DNA of 64,000 bases, from positions 1,736,001 through 1,800,000 of the forward strand of contig NZ_CP065957.1 of the NCBI RefSeq assembly GCF_017310505.1, read 5' to 3'. Made by a program: the position numbers and the translations under genes. This DNA comes from Methylacidiphilum caldifontis (GTDB lineage Bacteria; Verrucomicrobiota; Verrucomicrobiia; Methylacidiphilales; Methylacidiphilaceae). Below are positions 8,268 through 17,378 of this stretch, piece after piece; the stretch's first letter is position 1, and every line of letters begins with the position of its first letter. The notes under the pieces were generated by a model that saw only the letters and a program-made list of their open reading frames with translations, made no database searches and was not told the origin of the DNA.

Positions 8268-9746
8268 ATGAAGGGAGTTATGGTTTCTCATCCATTAAGA
8301 TTTCAACTTCGAATTAATAATATACTGACTATTCTGTTGATGTTTGCCATCGTGTGGATGGTTAATTATTTAGGATACAAATATTATTTTCGAAAAGATT
8401 TATCTAAAGGAGGATTATATACTCTTTCTTCTAAAACAATCAATCTTTTAAAGTCTTTACCAGAGCCTGTTAAAATAATCGTTAGTTTGACTAACTCAAA
8501 ACTCCAATCCGATATCGATAATCTTCTTAAAGAATACAAATATTATGGTGGCAATAAAATAATTATAGAACATATAGATCCTGCCTTGAACCTTGAGAAA
8601 GCCGAAGCCTTAGCGAAAAGGTTAAAATTTGATCTTCAAGAAAATGTTGTTATTTTCGAATACAAAAATTTTCATAAGTTTGTCAGTGATAATCAACTGG
8701 TGGAATATGATAATTCAGTGGCCATGTTAGGCCAAGCTCCTTCGATTAAATCCTTCAAAGGAGAACAACAGTTTACTGCAGCTATCTTATCTGTCGTGGA
8801 GGGGAAACCTTCAAAAGTCTATTTCCTTACAGGTCATGGAGAACGAAATATAGATAATTACACTCAACCTGGAGGCTATGGGATTATTGCTGCTCAGATA
8901 AGAAAAGAAAATATGGAACCTCTTACTCTTAATTTGCTTGAAACGGGAGCTGTTCCCGATGATGCTTCGATTCTTGTTATTGCTGGGCCAAAAAATCCCC
9001 TTTCTTCTTCTGAAATTCAAGCTATAACCCGTTACTTGGATGCCAAGGGAAAGCTTATCGTTCTTGAAGGGGCCAATTCAAATTCGGGCTTGGAACCGTT
9101 ACTTTCGACTTACGGAATAGTTTTTCAAAACGATAAAGTGGTTGCCATTGGCAGGCTTGTTGGCGGTATTGGTGGGGAAATGATTATCGACAAAGCAGCG
9201 GGCACCCATTTTGCTGATCATCCTGCGGTAAAAGCCATGATGGGGTATACATTGCAACTTCCTGATTGTCGTTCTATCAGCTTATCTAACGATCAATCCA
9301 ATCCTAATGTCAAAAAGCTGACAGCTCTTGTAAAGACCCCTGAGGGGTTTTGGGGAGAAGTGAATTGGAAAAAGGAGGAAAAGCCTAAGTATGATCCAAC
9401 TGAAGACATTGCAGGTCCTTTAATCCTTGCAGCGGTGTATGATGGAGGTGAGGTCCCAGCGAAAGAAGGGATTCATGTTTATGGGACAAGGATAGCCGCG
9501 GTTGGTTCATCGGCATTTCTTGCTAATCAATATATAAAGCCAGATGGTGTTGATTTTTTTATAAACTTGCTTAATTGGATGCTTCAAAAAGAAATGGCAT
9601 TGGGTATTGCTCCAAAATCTGTTCAAGAATTTGGACTCAGTGTTCCAGCCTCTCAAAGACAAACTGTGGCTATGATTTGCCTAGTTACAATTCCCTTTGC
9701 TTTCTTGGTGATGGGTGTAGGTATGTATTTTTCAAGGAGAAGATGA
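8268..9746 (+). CDS. GldG-like ABC transporter auxiliary protein
   Basis: This 492-residue protein has one N-terminal membrane segment (about residues 16-36), a large extracytoplasmic region and a C-terminal membrane segment (about 463-487) followed by SRRR. The KVYFLTGHGERNI motif and the following Rossmann-like stretch (ILVIAGPKNPLSSSEI) are typical of the GldG/ABC_transp_aux family. It probably works as the periplasmic partner of the permease. It is placed 40 nt after the permease and 18 nt before the DUF4340 gene. Substrate unknown. Confidence 0.85.
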   Translation: MKGVMVSHPLRFQLRINNILTILLMFAIVWMVNYLGYKYYFRKDLSKGGLYTLSSKTINLLKSLPEPVKIIVSLTNSKLQSDIDNLLKEYKYYGGNKIIIEHIDPALNLEKAEALAKRLKFDLQENVVIFEYKNFHKFVSDNQLVEYDNSVAMLGQAPSIKSFKGEQQFTAAILSVVEGKPSKVYFLTGHGERNIDNYTQPGGYGIIAAQIRKENMEPLTLNLLETGAVPDDASILVIAGPKNPLSSSEIQAITRYLDAKGKLIVLEGANSNSGLEPLLSTYGIVFQNDKVVAIGRLVGGIGGEMIIDKAAGTHFADHPAVKAMMGYTLQLPDCRSISLSNDQSNPNVKKLTALVKTPEGFWGEVNWKKEEKPKYDPTEDIAGPLILAAVYDGGEVPAKEGIHVYGTRIAAVGSSAFLANQYIKPDGVDFFINLLNWMLQKEMALGIAPKSVQEFGLSVPASQRQTVAMICLVTIPFAFLVMGVGMYFSRRR

Positions 9747-9764
9747 CCTAATGCTCGAGGTAAG

Positions 9765-11570
9765 ATGAAAAATTTTCGCTCTACCCTACTTCTTTTTATT
9801 GTTACTGCTTTGTTGATCGTTTACATCTCTTTTTTCGATAAGCGAATAAAATCTACAGAGGAACGACAACGAACAGAGAACGAGCTTTTTCATGTAGAGT
9901 CAAGTGATATAAACTGGTTACAGATCAAATCCCCAACGGAAACTGTCATACTGGAGAAAAAGGATAATCAGTGGAAAATTACCTCTCCTCTACGCGTTGA
10001 TGCCGATGAAAGAACGATTGATCGCTATTTGATTGATCTTCAGTACCTTGAAGTACGAAGAAAGATTTCCCAGAATGAGATTCCTAAAGAGGATATTTTA
10101 AAACAATGGGGGTTTTCTAATCCTTCTTTGGAAGTCAGTTTCAGGACATCGAAAGAGAAATACGATTTAATCATTGGAAGAAAAACGGCTGTCAGCGAGT
10201 TGGTTTATGCTAAGACTTCTATGGGTACAAATTCCCCGATTTATCTGATCAGCTCTAGTATTGCCGACTCCCTAAAGAAAGGATTGGATGATTTACGTAG
10301 CCGGGTTGTATTTCATTTCAACCCTTTTAATATAGAAAAATGTGGGATAAGACAACTCAGTGGTCCTTCTTTTTCAGATTATGTGGTACTAAAGAAAGGA
10401 AAGCAGTGGGAGCTTCAAAAGCCGGTTTTAGCAAGGGCCGATGGCACAAAATTAGAAGAATGGTTTAACGAACTTCTTTCTTTGCGCATAGACAAGTTTG
10501 TTTCTGATGACGGATCGAATCTAAACCAATATGGATTAGATAGTCCAAAGTATCAGATATGGATTGGACAGACGGGGAAAAAAGAGGAAGATAAGCTTCT
10601 CATCGGAAATAGTGTCTCTTCGAATTCGAAAGAAATATACGCGAAAATGGCTTCAAACAATTCTGTTTTTATCCTCCAAACAGATTTAATCACTAGAGTT
10701 GTGCAAAATTTTGTAGATATAAGGGACAAGCATGTATTTCCTGCATTTACTGAAGACCAGGTTGATAAGATAGGGTTCCAAGCCAAGAATTTGAAATTGT
10801 TTTATGTTAAAAAAGCCAACGAGTGGCAAGCTGAAGAAGCTGGAAGGGAGATGATGTTGGCTAATAAAAATAAGATTAAAGATTTCATAGAGTCCTTGCA
10901 TAATTTGGAATCACATGAAATTAAGCAGGAACAGATGGAAAATAAAGGCTATGGGTTGGACAATCCCGAAGAGACAATAGAAATGGAGTTCAACCCGGGG
11001 ATAACTTCGGATAAAGCCCAAAAAGTAGCTCTTTATCTAGGGAAAACCGAAAATGGATTTGTTTATGCTAAGAATTCAATTGAACCTTTTGTCTATACTC
11101 TCAAGGAAGATTTTATTAAAAACCTACCGAAAACACCATGGGATTGGAAAGATTTGTCAGTTATTCAATTAGATCCCCAAGAAATCACCCAATGGGATGT
11201 TTCCTCCGCTCTTCAATCCTTTTCTGTAAAAAGAAAAGAGGGGAAACTCGTATCTACAGGGATATCGGATATGGATGAGGAAAAACTCAAGGATTGCCTG
11301 GAGTTTCTTTCACATCTCAAAGCGGTAAGATGGTTAGGTCCTCCCACTCAAGGAATGGAACTCTCTAAACCTCAGGTAAAAATTACCATCCATGCCAAAA
11401 AGAACTATGTGCTGCTTATTGGACTCTCTTTACCGACAGGGGGTAGATCAGCCTTGATAGAAGGAGAACCATTGGCTTTTGAATTAGACGAATCGATTTA
11501 CAAAATACTTGTATCCCCTAAAAGCACACCCAACCCTTCACAAGAAGCCCAGCCCCAAGCTTCGAGATAA
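9765..11570 (+). CDS. DUF4340 domain protein
   Basis: This 601-residue protein has an N-terminal membrane anchor (residues 6-24) and repeated beta-rich DUF4340-type units. Each unit has a W/K..I..P pattern (for example WKITSPLRVDADERTIDRYL and WELQKPVLARADGTKLEEWF) followed by an LxIG strand. This family regularly follows GldG-like proteins in ABC-2 operons and is presumed to be a periplasmic component. The tail is Pro/Gln/Ser-rich. It is the last gene of the operon and ends 2 nt from a convergent gene. Confidence 0.82.
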   Translation: MKNFRSTLLLFIVTALLIVYISFFDKRIKSTEERQRTENELFHVESSDINWLQIKSPTETVILEKKDNQWKITSPLRVDADERTIDRYLIDLQYLEVRRKISQNEIPKEDILKQWGFSNPSLEVSFRTSKEKYDLIIGRKTAVSELVYAKTSMGTNSPIYLISSSIADSLKKGLDDLRSRVVFHFNPFNIEKCGIRQLSGPSFSDYVVLKKGKQWELQKPVLARADGTKLEEWFNELLSLRIDKFVSDDGSNLNQYGLDSPKYQIWIGQTGKKEEDKLLIGNSVSSNSKEIYAKMASNNSVFILQTDLITRVVQNFVDIRDKHVFPAFTEDQVDKIGFQAKNLKLFYVKKANEWQAEEAGREMMLANKNKIKDFIESLHNLESHEIKQEQMENKGYGLDNPEETIEMEFNPGITSDKAQKVALYLGKTENGFVYAKNSIEPFVYTLKEDFIKNLPKTPWDWKDLSVIQLDPQEITQWDVSSALQSFSVKRKEGKLVSTGISDMDEEKLKDCLEFLSHLKAVRWLGPPTQGMELSKPQVKITIHAKKNYVLLIGLSLPTGGRSALIEGEPLAFELDESIYKILVSPKSTPNPSQEAQPQASR

Positions 11571-11572
11571 TT

Positions 11573-12157
11573 TTAGGGTTTGGAGTCCTGTGAAGAACAG
11601 GAGTTATTTAGCTCTTTTTCGGTTTCTTTAGCTTTTTGAATGTCCTGATATTTTTTTATGCTTTTAAAGATGATGCAATAGGCTACCACAGCAATAGGCA
11701 GACCAATGACAAGTGAGCCAATAAACATTGGCCATCCTATATGATAAAGTTCTTTCCAGCTTATCAATTGCCTCAGTTCAAGGTGTCTAAGTTTAGGTAG
11801 AGTCTTTTTGAGCTGATGAGTATCGGTGCCAAGCAATATTAACCCTATTTTGTATTCCAACCACATCAGTCCTGGGATAAAAGGTAAAATCACATCATGA
11901 GCAGCAACCCCTATTGCTGCAGCAACTTTACTTACCCGGATGACCCAAGCTGAAAGTATAGCTAGAATAGTTTTGAATCCCCAAAAAGGAGTAAATCCAT
12001 AAAAGACACCTATCGCAAAACCCAGGGCAATGGAATGAGCGGAAACAGGTAATTTTTTAAGTGTACTATGACTTTTCTCGAAATGATGGATGAAAAATGA
12101 AAAACAACTCTTTTTTTGGGTCACTTGTTCAGAAATAGTTTTAGAAGACTTTTCCAT
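11573..12157 (-). CDS. DUF2062 domain membrane protein
   Basis: This 194-residue membrane protein carries the DUF2062 pattern: SAHSIALGFAIGVFYGFTPFWGFKT, then a hydrophobic AILSAWVIRVSKVAAAIGV and further segments near residues 85-105 and 135-160. Function of the family is not established, although it is often found near glycosyltransferases. Charged, Ser- and Lys-rich tails flank the membrane part. It is a single gene, convergent with the ABC operon. Confidence 0.75.
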   Translation of the reverse strand: MEKSSKTISEQVTQKKSCFSFFIHHFEKSHSTLKKLPVSAHSIALGFAIGVFYGFTPFWGFKTILAILSAWVIRVSKVAAAIGVAAHDVILPFIPGLMWLEYKIGLILLGTDTHQLKKTLPKLRHLELRQLISWKELYHIGWPMFIGSLVIGLPIAVVAYCIIFKSIKKYQDIQKAKETEKELNNSCSSQDSKP

Positions 12158-12231
12158 ATTAATAACTTAATAGCAACAAACACCGACAGGAAACATTAAG
12201 ATTAGCCAAGCAAAAATAACAAGCAAAGAGT

Positions 12232-12852
12232 TTATTTTTTCTTTTGGACTACGCCATCGAGAAAAATTTCAATAAAATTATCTATGATCTCGTTTTCTTG
12301 GATCTGACGGTCATCAAGTTCGAAAAGAGTATTAACAACAAGGTAATGGGAGATAATTCCAATGAAAGCACTCGATATAAGGTATGGATTTAATCTCTTA
12401 AAAATATTCCTCTCGATCAGATGGGAAACATAATCTTCAAGCCTCTTGCGGATTTCTAAAACAAAACAGTTGCAGAACATTTTTGATAATTCGTGCCGTT
12501 CGAGAGCACTGAAATAAAGGAGTCGAAGAAAATCCGGGTCGTCTTTGACTGAGCTAAAGAACTGTATGGCTATATTTTTTAGAAATTTAGGGATACTTTC
12601 AGGATTTTGTTCAGGATGGGCAAGATTTTCGGTCAAAATATTCAGCTCCTCAATTTTCAATCGAATAATTTCTGAATAGAGGTCTTTTTTTGTTGGGTAA
12701 TATCGATAGATTAAAGCCTCGTTCACATGAGCAGCTTGGGCAATCATTCGGGTTGTTGTACCCTCAAACCCTTTCTGAGCGAAAAGCCTTTTTGCTGCCG
12801 CTAATATTTTAATTTTTCCTGTTGGGATTTCTCGCGCCTTATCCATTGACAA
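12232..12852 (-). CDS. TetR/AcrR family transcriptional regulator
   Basis: This 206-residue regulator has an N-terminal TetR helix-turn-helix (residues 12-58: KILAAAKRLFAQKGFEGTTT, then MIAQAAHVNEALIYRYYPTK). The C-terminal ligand-binding part is all helical and of variable sequence. It is divergent from the HlyD-like gene with 90 bp between, the usual arrangement when a TetR repressor controls an adjacent efflux gene. A perfect AT-rich palindrome lies in that gap. The ligand cannot be read from sequence. Confidence 0.9.
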   Translation of the reverse strand: MSMDKAREIPTGKIKILAAAKRLFAQKGFEGTTTRMIAQAAHVNEALIYRYYPTKKDLYSEIIRLKIEELNILTENLAHPEQNPESIPKFLKNIAIQFFSSVKDDPDFLRLLYFSALERHELSKMFCNCFVLEIRKRLEDYVSHLIERNIFKRLNPYLISSAFIGIISHYLVVNTLFELDDRQIQENEIIDNFIEIFLDGVVQKKK

Positions 12853-12899
12853 GTGTATTAAGATAAGTAAGTAATCACATACTGATTTAGATCAAGCAC

Positions 12900-12913
12900 T
12901 TATTTTAAAATAA
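12900..12913. promoter_or_regulatory. Palindrome TTATTTTAAAATAA, possible TetR operator
   Basis: This is a perfect 14-bp palindrome in the 90-bp gap between the divergent tetR and hlyD-like genes, which is where a TetR-type operator is expected. The sequence is pure A/T in an AT-rich region, so a chance match is quite possible. Confidence 0.3.
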
Positions 12914-12942
12914 TTTAAAAATAGAGATTCGAAAAGAAAATA

Positions 12943-13986
12943 ATGAACTCTAGTCTTTGGGATGGGTTACGAAGCCCAAACAATAGAGAACTAGCCTCAA
13001 CGTTGACTGAAGATCAGAAACAAAAAGAAGGCAATTCAATAGAAATGCCTCCTGCTGAGAAAAAGGAAAAACCCAGAGGGTTTTTCACCTATCAGACTCT
13101 TTTCTATGGCTTGAGTTCAGGTTTAGCTTTTTTGCTCACTTATCTCTTTTTTGGTTATTTTTTATCTTTTGAAACAACCGATGATGCTTTTATTGCTGGA
13201 CATATCATCCGCATTTCTCCCAAAGTTGCTGGTCATGTGGTAGGCTATTACATCGATGACAATATGGATGTAAAGAAAGGTCAACTTTTAATTGAGATCG
13301 ATCCAAGAGATTATCAATCCCGGGTCGCGCTTGCTCAAGCCAATAGGGATTTGGCCGAAACAGAATGGAAAAGAATGAAAGAAATTCTTAGGTCTTCAGC
13401 TGTGTCACAGCTGCAGGTTGATGCGGCTTGGGCAATAAAACTATCAACAGAAGCCTATCTGCGGCTTAATGAGCTTCAGCTAGGATATACAAGAATCTAT
13501 GCGCCTGAAGATGGAAGAATAACAATGAGGACTGTCGAAAAGGGTCAATATGTTGAAGTAGGCCAAACCCTTTTTGATATTGTTCCTCCGGAACTCTGGG
13601 TTGTTGCAAATTATAAGGAGACCCAGATTACGCATATGCGAGCAGGTCAACCTGTCAGGATTCGTATAGATGCTTACCCTCATCATAGATATAAAGGCCA
13701 TGTTGACAGCATACAAAGGGGAAGTGGCGCACAATTCAGCCTTCTTCCTCCTGAAAACGCAACGGGTAATTATGTTAAAGTTGTACAGAGGGTGCCTGTT
13801 AAGATCCTGTTTGATGAGCCTCTTGATAAAGAGGAAATTGTTGGTCCAGGTTTTTCCGTGGTTCCTACCGTCGAAGTAAAAAAGTTTAAAGTGGATATTT
13901 TATGGTCTATTGCTCTATTCTGCGCCGGCTTTGGAGCAGGCATGCTTATGGCTTTTATCCTTAAGTGGAAAAAGAAAAAGCGATAG
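12943..13986 (+). CDS. HlyD/EmrA-family membrane fusion protein with extra C-terminal membrane segment
   Basis: This 347-residue periplasmic adaptor of the HlyD/EmrA type has a membrane anchor at about residues 50-72, after a polar 45-residue cytoplasmic head. The first biotinyl-lipoyl half follows (VGYYIDDNMDVKKGQLLIEI), then a short alpha-hairpin (about 125-175), the second lipoyl half (IYAPEDGRIT) and a beta-barrel domain. A second hydrophobic segment near residues 320-340 followed by KWKKKKR is unusual for the family. Neither an MFS/EmrB pump nor a TolC gene is adjacent, so its partner must be elsewhere. It is likely controlled by the divergent TetR regulator. Confidence 0.85.
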   Translation: MNSSLWDGLRSPNNRELASTLTEDQKQKEGNSIEMPPAEKKEKPRGFFTYQTLFYGLSSGLAFLLTYLFFGYFLSFETTDDAFIAGHIIRISPKVAGHVVGYYIDDNMDVKKGQLLIEIDPRDYQSRVALAQANRDLAETEWKRMKEILRSSAVSQLQVDAAWAIKLSTEAYLRLNELQLGYTRIYAPEDGRITMRTVEKGQYVEVGQTLFDIVPPELWVVANYKETQITHMRAGQPVRIRIDAYPHHRYKGHVDSIQRGSGAQFSLLPPENATGNYVKVVQRVPVKILFDEPLDKEEIVGPGFSVVPTVEVKKFKVDILWSIALFCAGFGAGMLMAFILKWKKKKR

Positions 13987-14308
13987 CTTTCTTCGATATT
14001 TTTTCTCATCAATGTGGTCATTTCGCTTGAATTCTCTTTTCTATAATCTTAGAAAGGATTCATGAAATTGAAGAAATAAAAGGGAAGATAATTGTTTAAT
14101 AATCTTCTTTAGTTCCGTTTGTTTCTTAGAATCATGAAAATAAAAGCTTTTTTCTATTGAAAATAAAATATACAGAAGGGGATGTTAGCCTTTAGGCAAG
14201 ATTTTTATCGAGTGCATCTGATCGATTGATGGCGTCATTAAAGAGAAGGTTTGGAAAAGGAAGGATAACAGAGGGTGTCGAATTTGTTTAAAAGGAACAG
14301 GAAAAATA
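13987..14308. other. Gene-free stretch with one weak hairpin
   Basis: I find no credible gene in these 322 bases. An imperfect 9-bp AT-rich hairpin (GAAGATAAT and ATAATCTTC, 14084-14107) followed by TTT could be a weak terminator for the HlyD-like gene. The rest is presumably the promoter region of the glycosyltransferase gene. Confidence 0.4.
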
Positions 14309-16120
14309 ATGTGGTTTTTTCGCTTTAATAAGGTCAACGAAGAGGAGATAGAACAAAGTTCTTTATCCTTTTTGAAATTATCTTCTCCGTTTCCATCATT
14401 TCCTTTGGCCTCTATCTTTTTTCTTTTGGTGCTTACTTTTTTTTATATCGAAGAGAGCCGCGGTCCAGTGATTTTTGACGATAATGAAGGATTATATGCG
14501 GGTGCGGCAAAAGAAATGATTCAAAGAAATGATTGGATTTTGCCTACCGTAAACGGAATTCCAAGGCTTCAAAAGCCTCCCTTGGTTTATTGGTGCATTC
14601 TTATATCCTACAAGATTTTCGGAATAAATGAGTTTGCTGCAAGATTTCCAGAAGCCCTTGCCACAATAATCTGGGTTATGGGTGTCTACATTCTTGGGTG
14701 TGTCATAGGAGGAGAAAAACTCGGTCTTTTAGCTAGCCTTATGCTGGCTAGTTCTTTTGGTTTTTATATTTTTACTCACATTTTGATGCCTGAACCCTTC
14801 TTTTCTGCTGCGGTTACCTATGCTTTCCTTTTTATCTATCTTGGGGTAAGAAGCGGGAAAAGAAGGTATTTTATTGCAGCTTGGATCGTTATGGCTTTAG
14901 GATCCCTTGCAAAGGGTCTGCATGCTGTTTTGTATCCTCTTTTATGCAGTGGGCTTTCCGTTTTATTTTTCCCAAAGATAAGGAAAAGATGGTTAAATTT
15001 GTTTTGGTGGCCGGGAATTGTTCTTTTTCTGCTGATTCTAATTCCATGGTATGTAACTATTGAGTTTCGACTTCCGGGATTCCTTCAGGAGCATTTTTTT
15101 AATGAACAATTTGGTCATGCTCTTAATCATCGGAACCCGCCGGATGCAGGAACTGTCCCTATAACACAGTTTTATCTTGAACACCTCATTTTTCTTCTTC
15201 CGTGGACTTTATACATTGGAGCCCTATGGGAGCTAAGAGATAGACCCTTGTTTGATTGGCAGAATGTTCTGCTGCTCAGTTGGATAGTTATAACCTTTTT
15301 GTCAGTAACCTTTTCTTCCCTTCAAGACTATTATGCGATGAGTTGCTGGGGCGCGATTGCTCTTATTCTAGCTAAACCCTTTTGTCTGGAAGATAATGAT
15401 AAAACTATGTCTTTATATCTTAATCTTGCTTCACTGGTCATTGTTTTTTTAGGCTTAAGCGGGATTTTAGCCGCCCTCTTTATTGATCATAGTGCAGATT
15501 TTCATCCTATTTGGGCAAAACCGTTAGAAAAAAGAGATACTTTTCTGTCCGCCATTTTCGGGTTTTCTTTTAGTACATGGAAAAATTTTGTTCCTTTGTT
15601 ATATAGAGCTTCATTGAGTTTTTTTATTGGGGGAATTGTAGCCTATTGGTTCTTTTCGAAGAAAGAGAGGTTTCTTGCAGGAGTATTTCTAGCCCTGACG
15701 ATGATCTATCCGCTACATCAGGCCGGCCAAGGTTTTAGTTTCCTAAGTGATTATTTTTCTTCAATGAAGTTAGCAAAAAAAATTAATTGTTTTGTGACAA
15801 AGAATGATATGGTTATTTCCGACAGCGAGCCCAACTTTGCTTCGGGATTATTTTTTTATTTAAATCATTCTCCTATCTTGTGGGTACATGCTAACCCCAA
15901 AGCTGAGTTTGCTCAAAGAATTCTTAAACTAGGTCAGGAATATTATATTACAGAAAGCGATGTTGAACGTTATTGGAAGAGCGATCGAAAAGTTTTTTTG
16001 ATTACCGAAGAGGTTTCGTTGCCTTCGTGGGCTCGTCTTTTTAAAGAAGATCCCTCTCAACTCGTTCCTATTGAAAAAAGTGGAACTCGAGTATTACTTG
16101 TCAACAAGGAGGTTAATTAA
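14309..16120 (+). CDS. ArnT/PMT-like glycosyltransferase (GT39/GT83 type)
   Basis: This 603-residue polytopic membrane glycosyltransferase of GT-C fold has about a dozen hydrophobic segments. The first periplasmic loop carries the acidic FDDNEGLYAGAAKEM, followed by PPLVYW and FGINEFAARFPEAL, the hallmark of ArnT-like and PMT-like enzymes that use polyprenyl-phosphate sugars. A soluble C-terminal part starts near residue 490. It may decorate lipid A or other envelope sugars, given the lipid A and heptose genes elsewhere in the window. The acceptor and sugar are unknown. A purine-rich AAAAGGAACAGG lies upstream of the ATG. Confidence 0.85.
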   Translation: MWFFRFNKVNEEEIEQSSLSFLKLSSPFPSFPLASIFFLLVLTFFYIEESRGPVIFDDNEGLYAGAAKEMIQRNDWILPTVNGIPRLQKPPLVYWCILISYKIFGINEFAARFPEALATIIWVMGVYILGCVIGGEKLGLLASLMLASSFGFYIFTHILMPEPFFSAAVTYAFLFIYLGVRSGKRRYFIAAWIVMALGSLAKGLHAVLYPLLCSGLSVLFFPKIRKRWLNLFWWPGIVLFLLILIPWYVTIEFRLPGFLQEHFFNEQFGHALNHRNPPDAGTVPITQFYLEHLIFLLPWTLYIGALWELRDRPLFDWQNVLLLSWIVITFLSVTFSSLQDYYAMSCWGAIALILAKPFCLEDNDKTMSLYLNLASLVIVFLGLSGILAALFIDHSADFHPIWAKPLEKRDTFLSAIFGFSFSTWKNFVPLLYRASLSFFIGGIVAYWFFSKKERFLAGVFLALTMIYPLHQAGQGFSFLSDYFSSMKLAKKINCFVTKNDMVISDSEPNFASGLFFYLNHSPILWVHANPKAEFAQRILKLGQEYYITESDVERYWKSDRKVFLITEEVSLPSWARLFKEDPSQLVPIEKSGTRVLLVNKEVN

Positions 16121-16129
16121 ATTATTAGT

Positions 16130-16312
16130 ATGATTTCTCAACAGGAATTTAATAAAGCCATAGAATTGTTTGAAGAAGAGGATCAAAAATGGAAAGAATA
16201 TTACGAAAAGATGTCTTATACTCAAAAATTACAATTTACATTAGCCGTTGAAGATAAATGGACACATGAAATTCCGGGAGGAGAGAGACTAGAGGATGAT
16301 CCAGAGGATTGA
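16130..16312 (+). CDS. Small acidic hypothetical protein
   Basis: This 60-residue protein is highly charged, predicted helical and rich in Glu, Lys and Trp/Tyr, with a Pro/Gly-containing acidic tail. I do not recognise it. It follows the glycosyltransferase by 9 nt and is probably cotranscribed. A good AAGGAGG at 16106-16112 lies 17 nt before the ATG, which is too far. ATT codons at 16121 or 16124 would be better spaced, so a non-standard start or a poor ATG start is possible. Balanced codon use and the position support a real gene. Confidence 0.5.
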   Translation: MISQQEFNKAIELFEEEDQKWKEYYEKMSYTQKLQFTLAVEDKWTHEIPGGERLEDDPED

Positions 16313-16369
16313 TTTCATGTATATTTTAAAGCAAAGATTTTAAAAAAAATCCCTTTTATACACAGTGTT

Positions 16370-16816
16370 TTAATCTTTTTTATTTTCTCTATCCTTTAAA
16401 AAGGAGCCGATTAAATCATTTGCCCAATCCAGAATAGGGATTAGATGGATAGGAAGAAGTTTTTTTGCATCTTCGTAAGATGACCAGCGCCATTCATGAT
16501 GTTCAGGCCTTCCAAGTTCTGGACTGGGTAGAAGTACGGGTTCTCCTTCTTTTAGTTGAGCAATAAAAAATTTTCCGATTTTACCTTTTGAATATACCTC
16601 TGTTTCTTTTGAGTTTTGATTAAAAGGAAATTCAAAATTTATCAGCCCTGTTTCTTCTTGAGTTTCTCGCAGTGCGGCCTGAAAATCAGACTCTCCATTT
16701 TGGACTGTTCCTTTAGGGAAATCCCAATTCCTGTAAGCCCTGAGGAGAAGGTAGAAAGGTTGGGCATTTATTTCCTTATAAATAACCAATCCCGCTGATC
16801 GGATGATTTTTTTCAT
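16370..16816 (-). CDS. Nudix hydrolase, Ap4A-hydrolase-like
   Basis: This 148-residue Nudix protein has a complete Nudix box, GTVQNGESDFQAALRETQEETGL (residues 36-58). It is preceded by YLLLRAYRNWDFPKG, the context seen in bis(5'-nucleosyl)-tetraphosphatases and related enzymes that hydrolyse dinucleoside polyphosphates or mRNA 5' ends. The C-terminal WRWSSYEDAKKLL is also typical. It is a single gene; the substrate is inferred only from family resemblance. Confidence 0.85.
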   Translation of the reverse strand: MKKIIRSAGLVIYKEINAQPFYLLLRAYRNWDFPKGTVQNGESDFQAALRETQEETGLINFEFPFNQNSKETEVYSKGKIGKFFIAQLKEGEPVLLPSPELGRPEHHEWRWSSYEDAKKLLPIHLIPILDWANDLIGSFLKDRENKKD

Positions 16817-17378
16817 TTTTTTTAGGGCTCTATTGTTACCTTCTCAAGACTGACCATTTCTATTTATGAAATGAAGAAAAATCACGTTCAAAGAACATTT
16901 TTTTAAGCTTTAGGAAGCATGGGAGTTCCATAATGTTGAGTACAAGAATAAAATGCAAGTTTTGGTTTTGATTGTAACTTATAGTTAAATTTCCAGTATT
17001 ATTCGGTGACAAACAATTGTTTTGTTCCGTTATTAAGCAAGGATTGTATGCAAAAAAAGAAAGGATTGGATCAAGGATATCTTCTCATAGGAAAAAAGAA
17101 TAGTTCAAGGGGAACCGTCTGGCGGGCAAAAGGATGAGAACGGTCAGTGATCACCGTATAATTGGATTGAAAAGAGCGGCCAACTACTTATAAGCTATTT
17201 CGTTCTTTATTGTTAATGAAATATTCTATTTCCTTGACTAGGACCATTCATTTTTTCAATCGAGTCAGTAGATTGCCAAAAATTTGGTTATCCAGCTAAA
17301 TAATAAAAATAAAAGGAAAATTTTTTTGAATCTAAACCTTAAACGATAAGATACAGAAGAAAAAAGCAGAGAAAAGAG
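16817..17378. other. Long gene-free stretch
   Basis: I see no protein gene or recognised RNA in these 562 bases. The part around 17100-17200 is less AT-rich and holds short complementary blocks: ACCGT at 17114, ACGGT at 17140 and ACCGT at 17153. These could form alternative small hairpins. A TTGACT near 17235 may be a -35 element for the downstream gene, but no good -10 box is paired with it. Confidence 0.35.
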
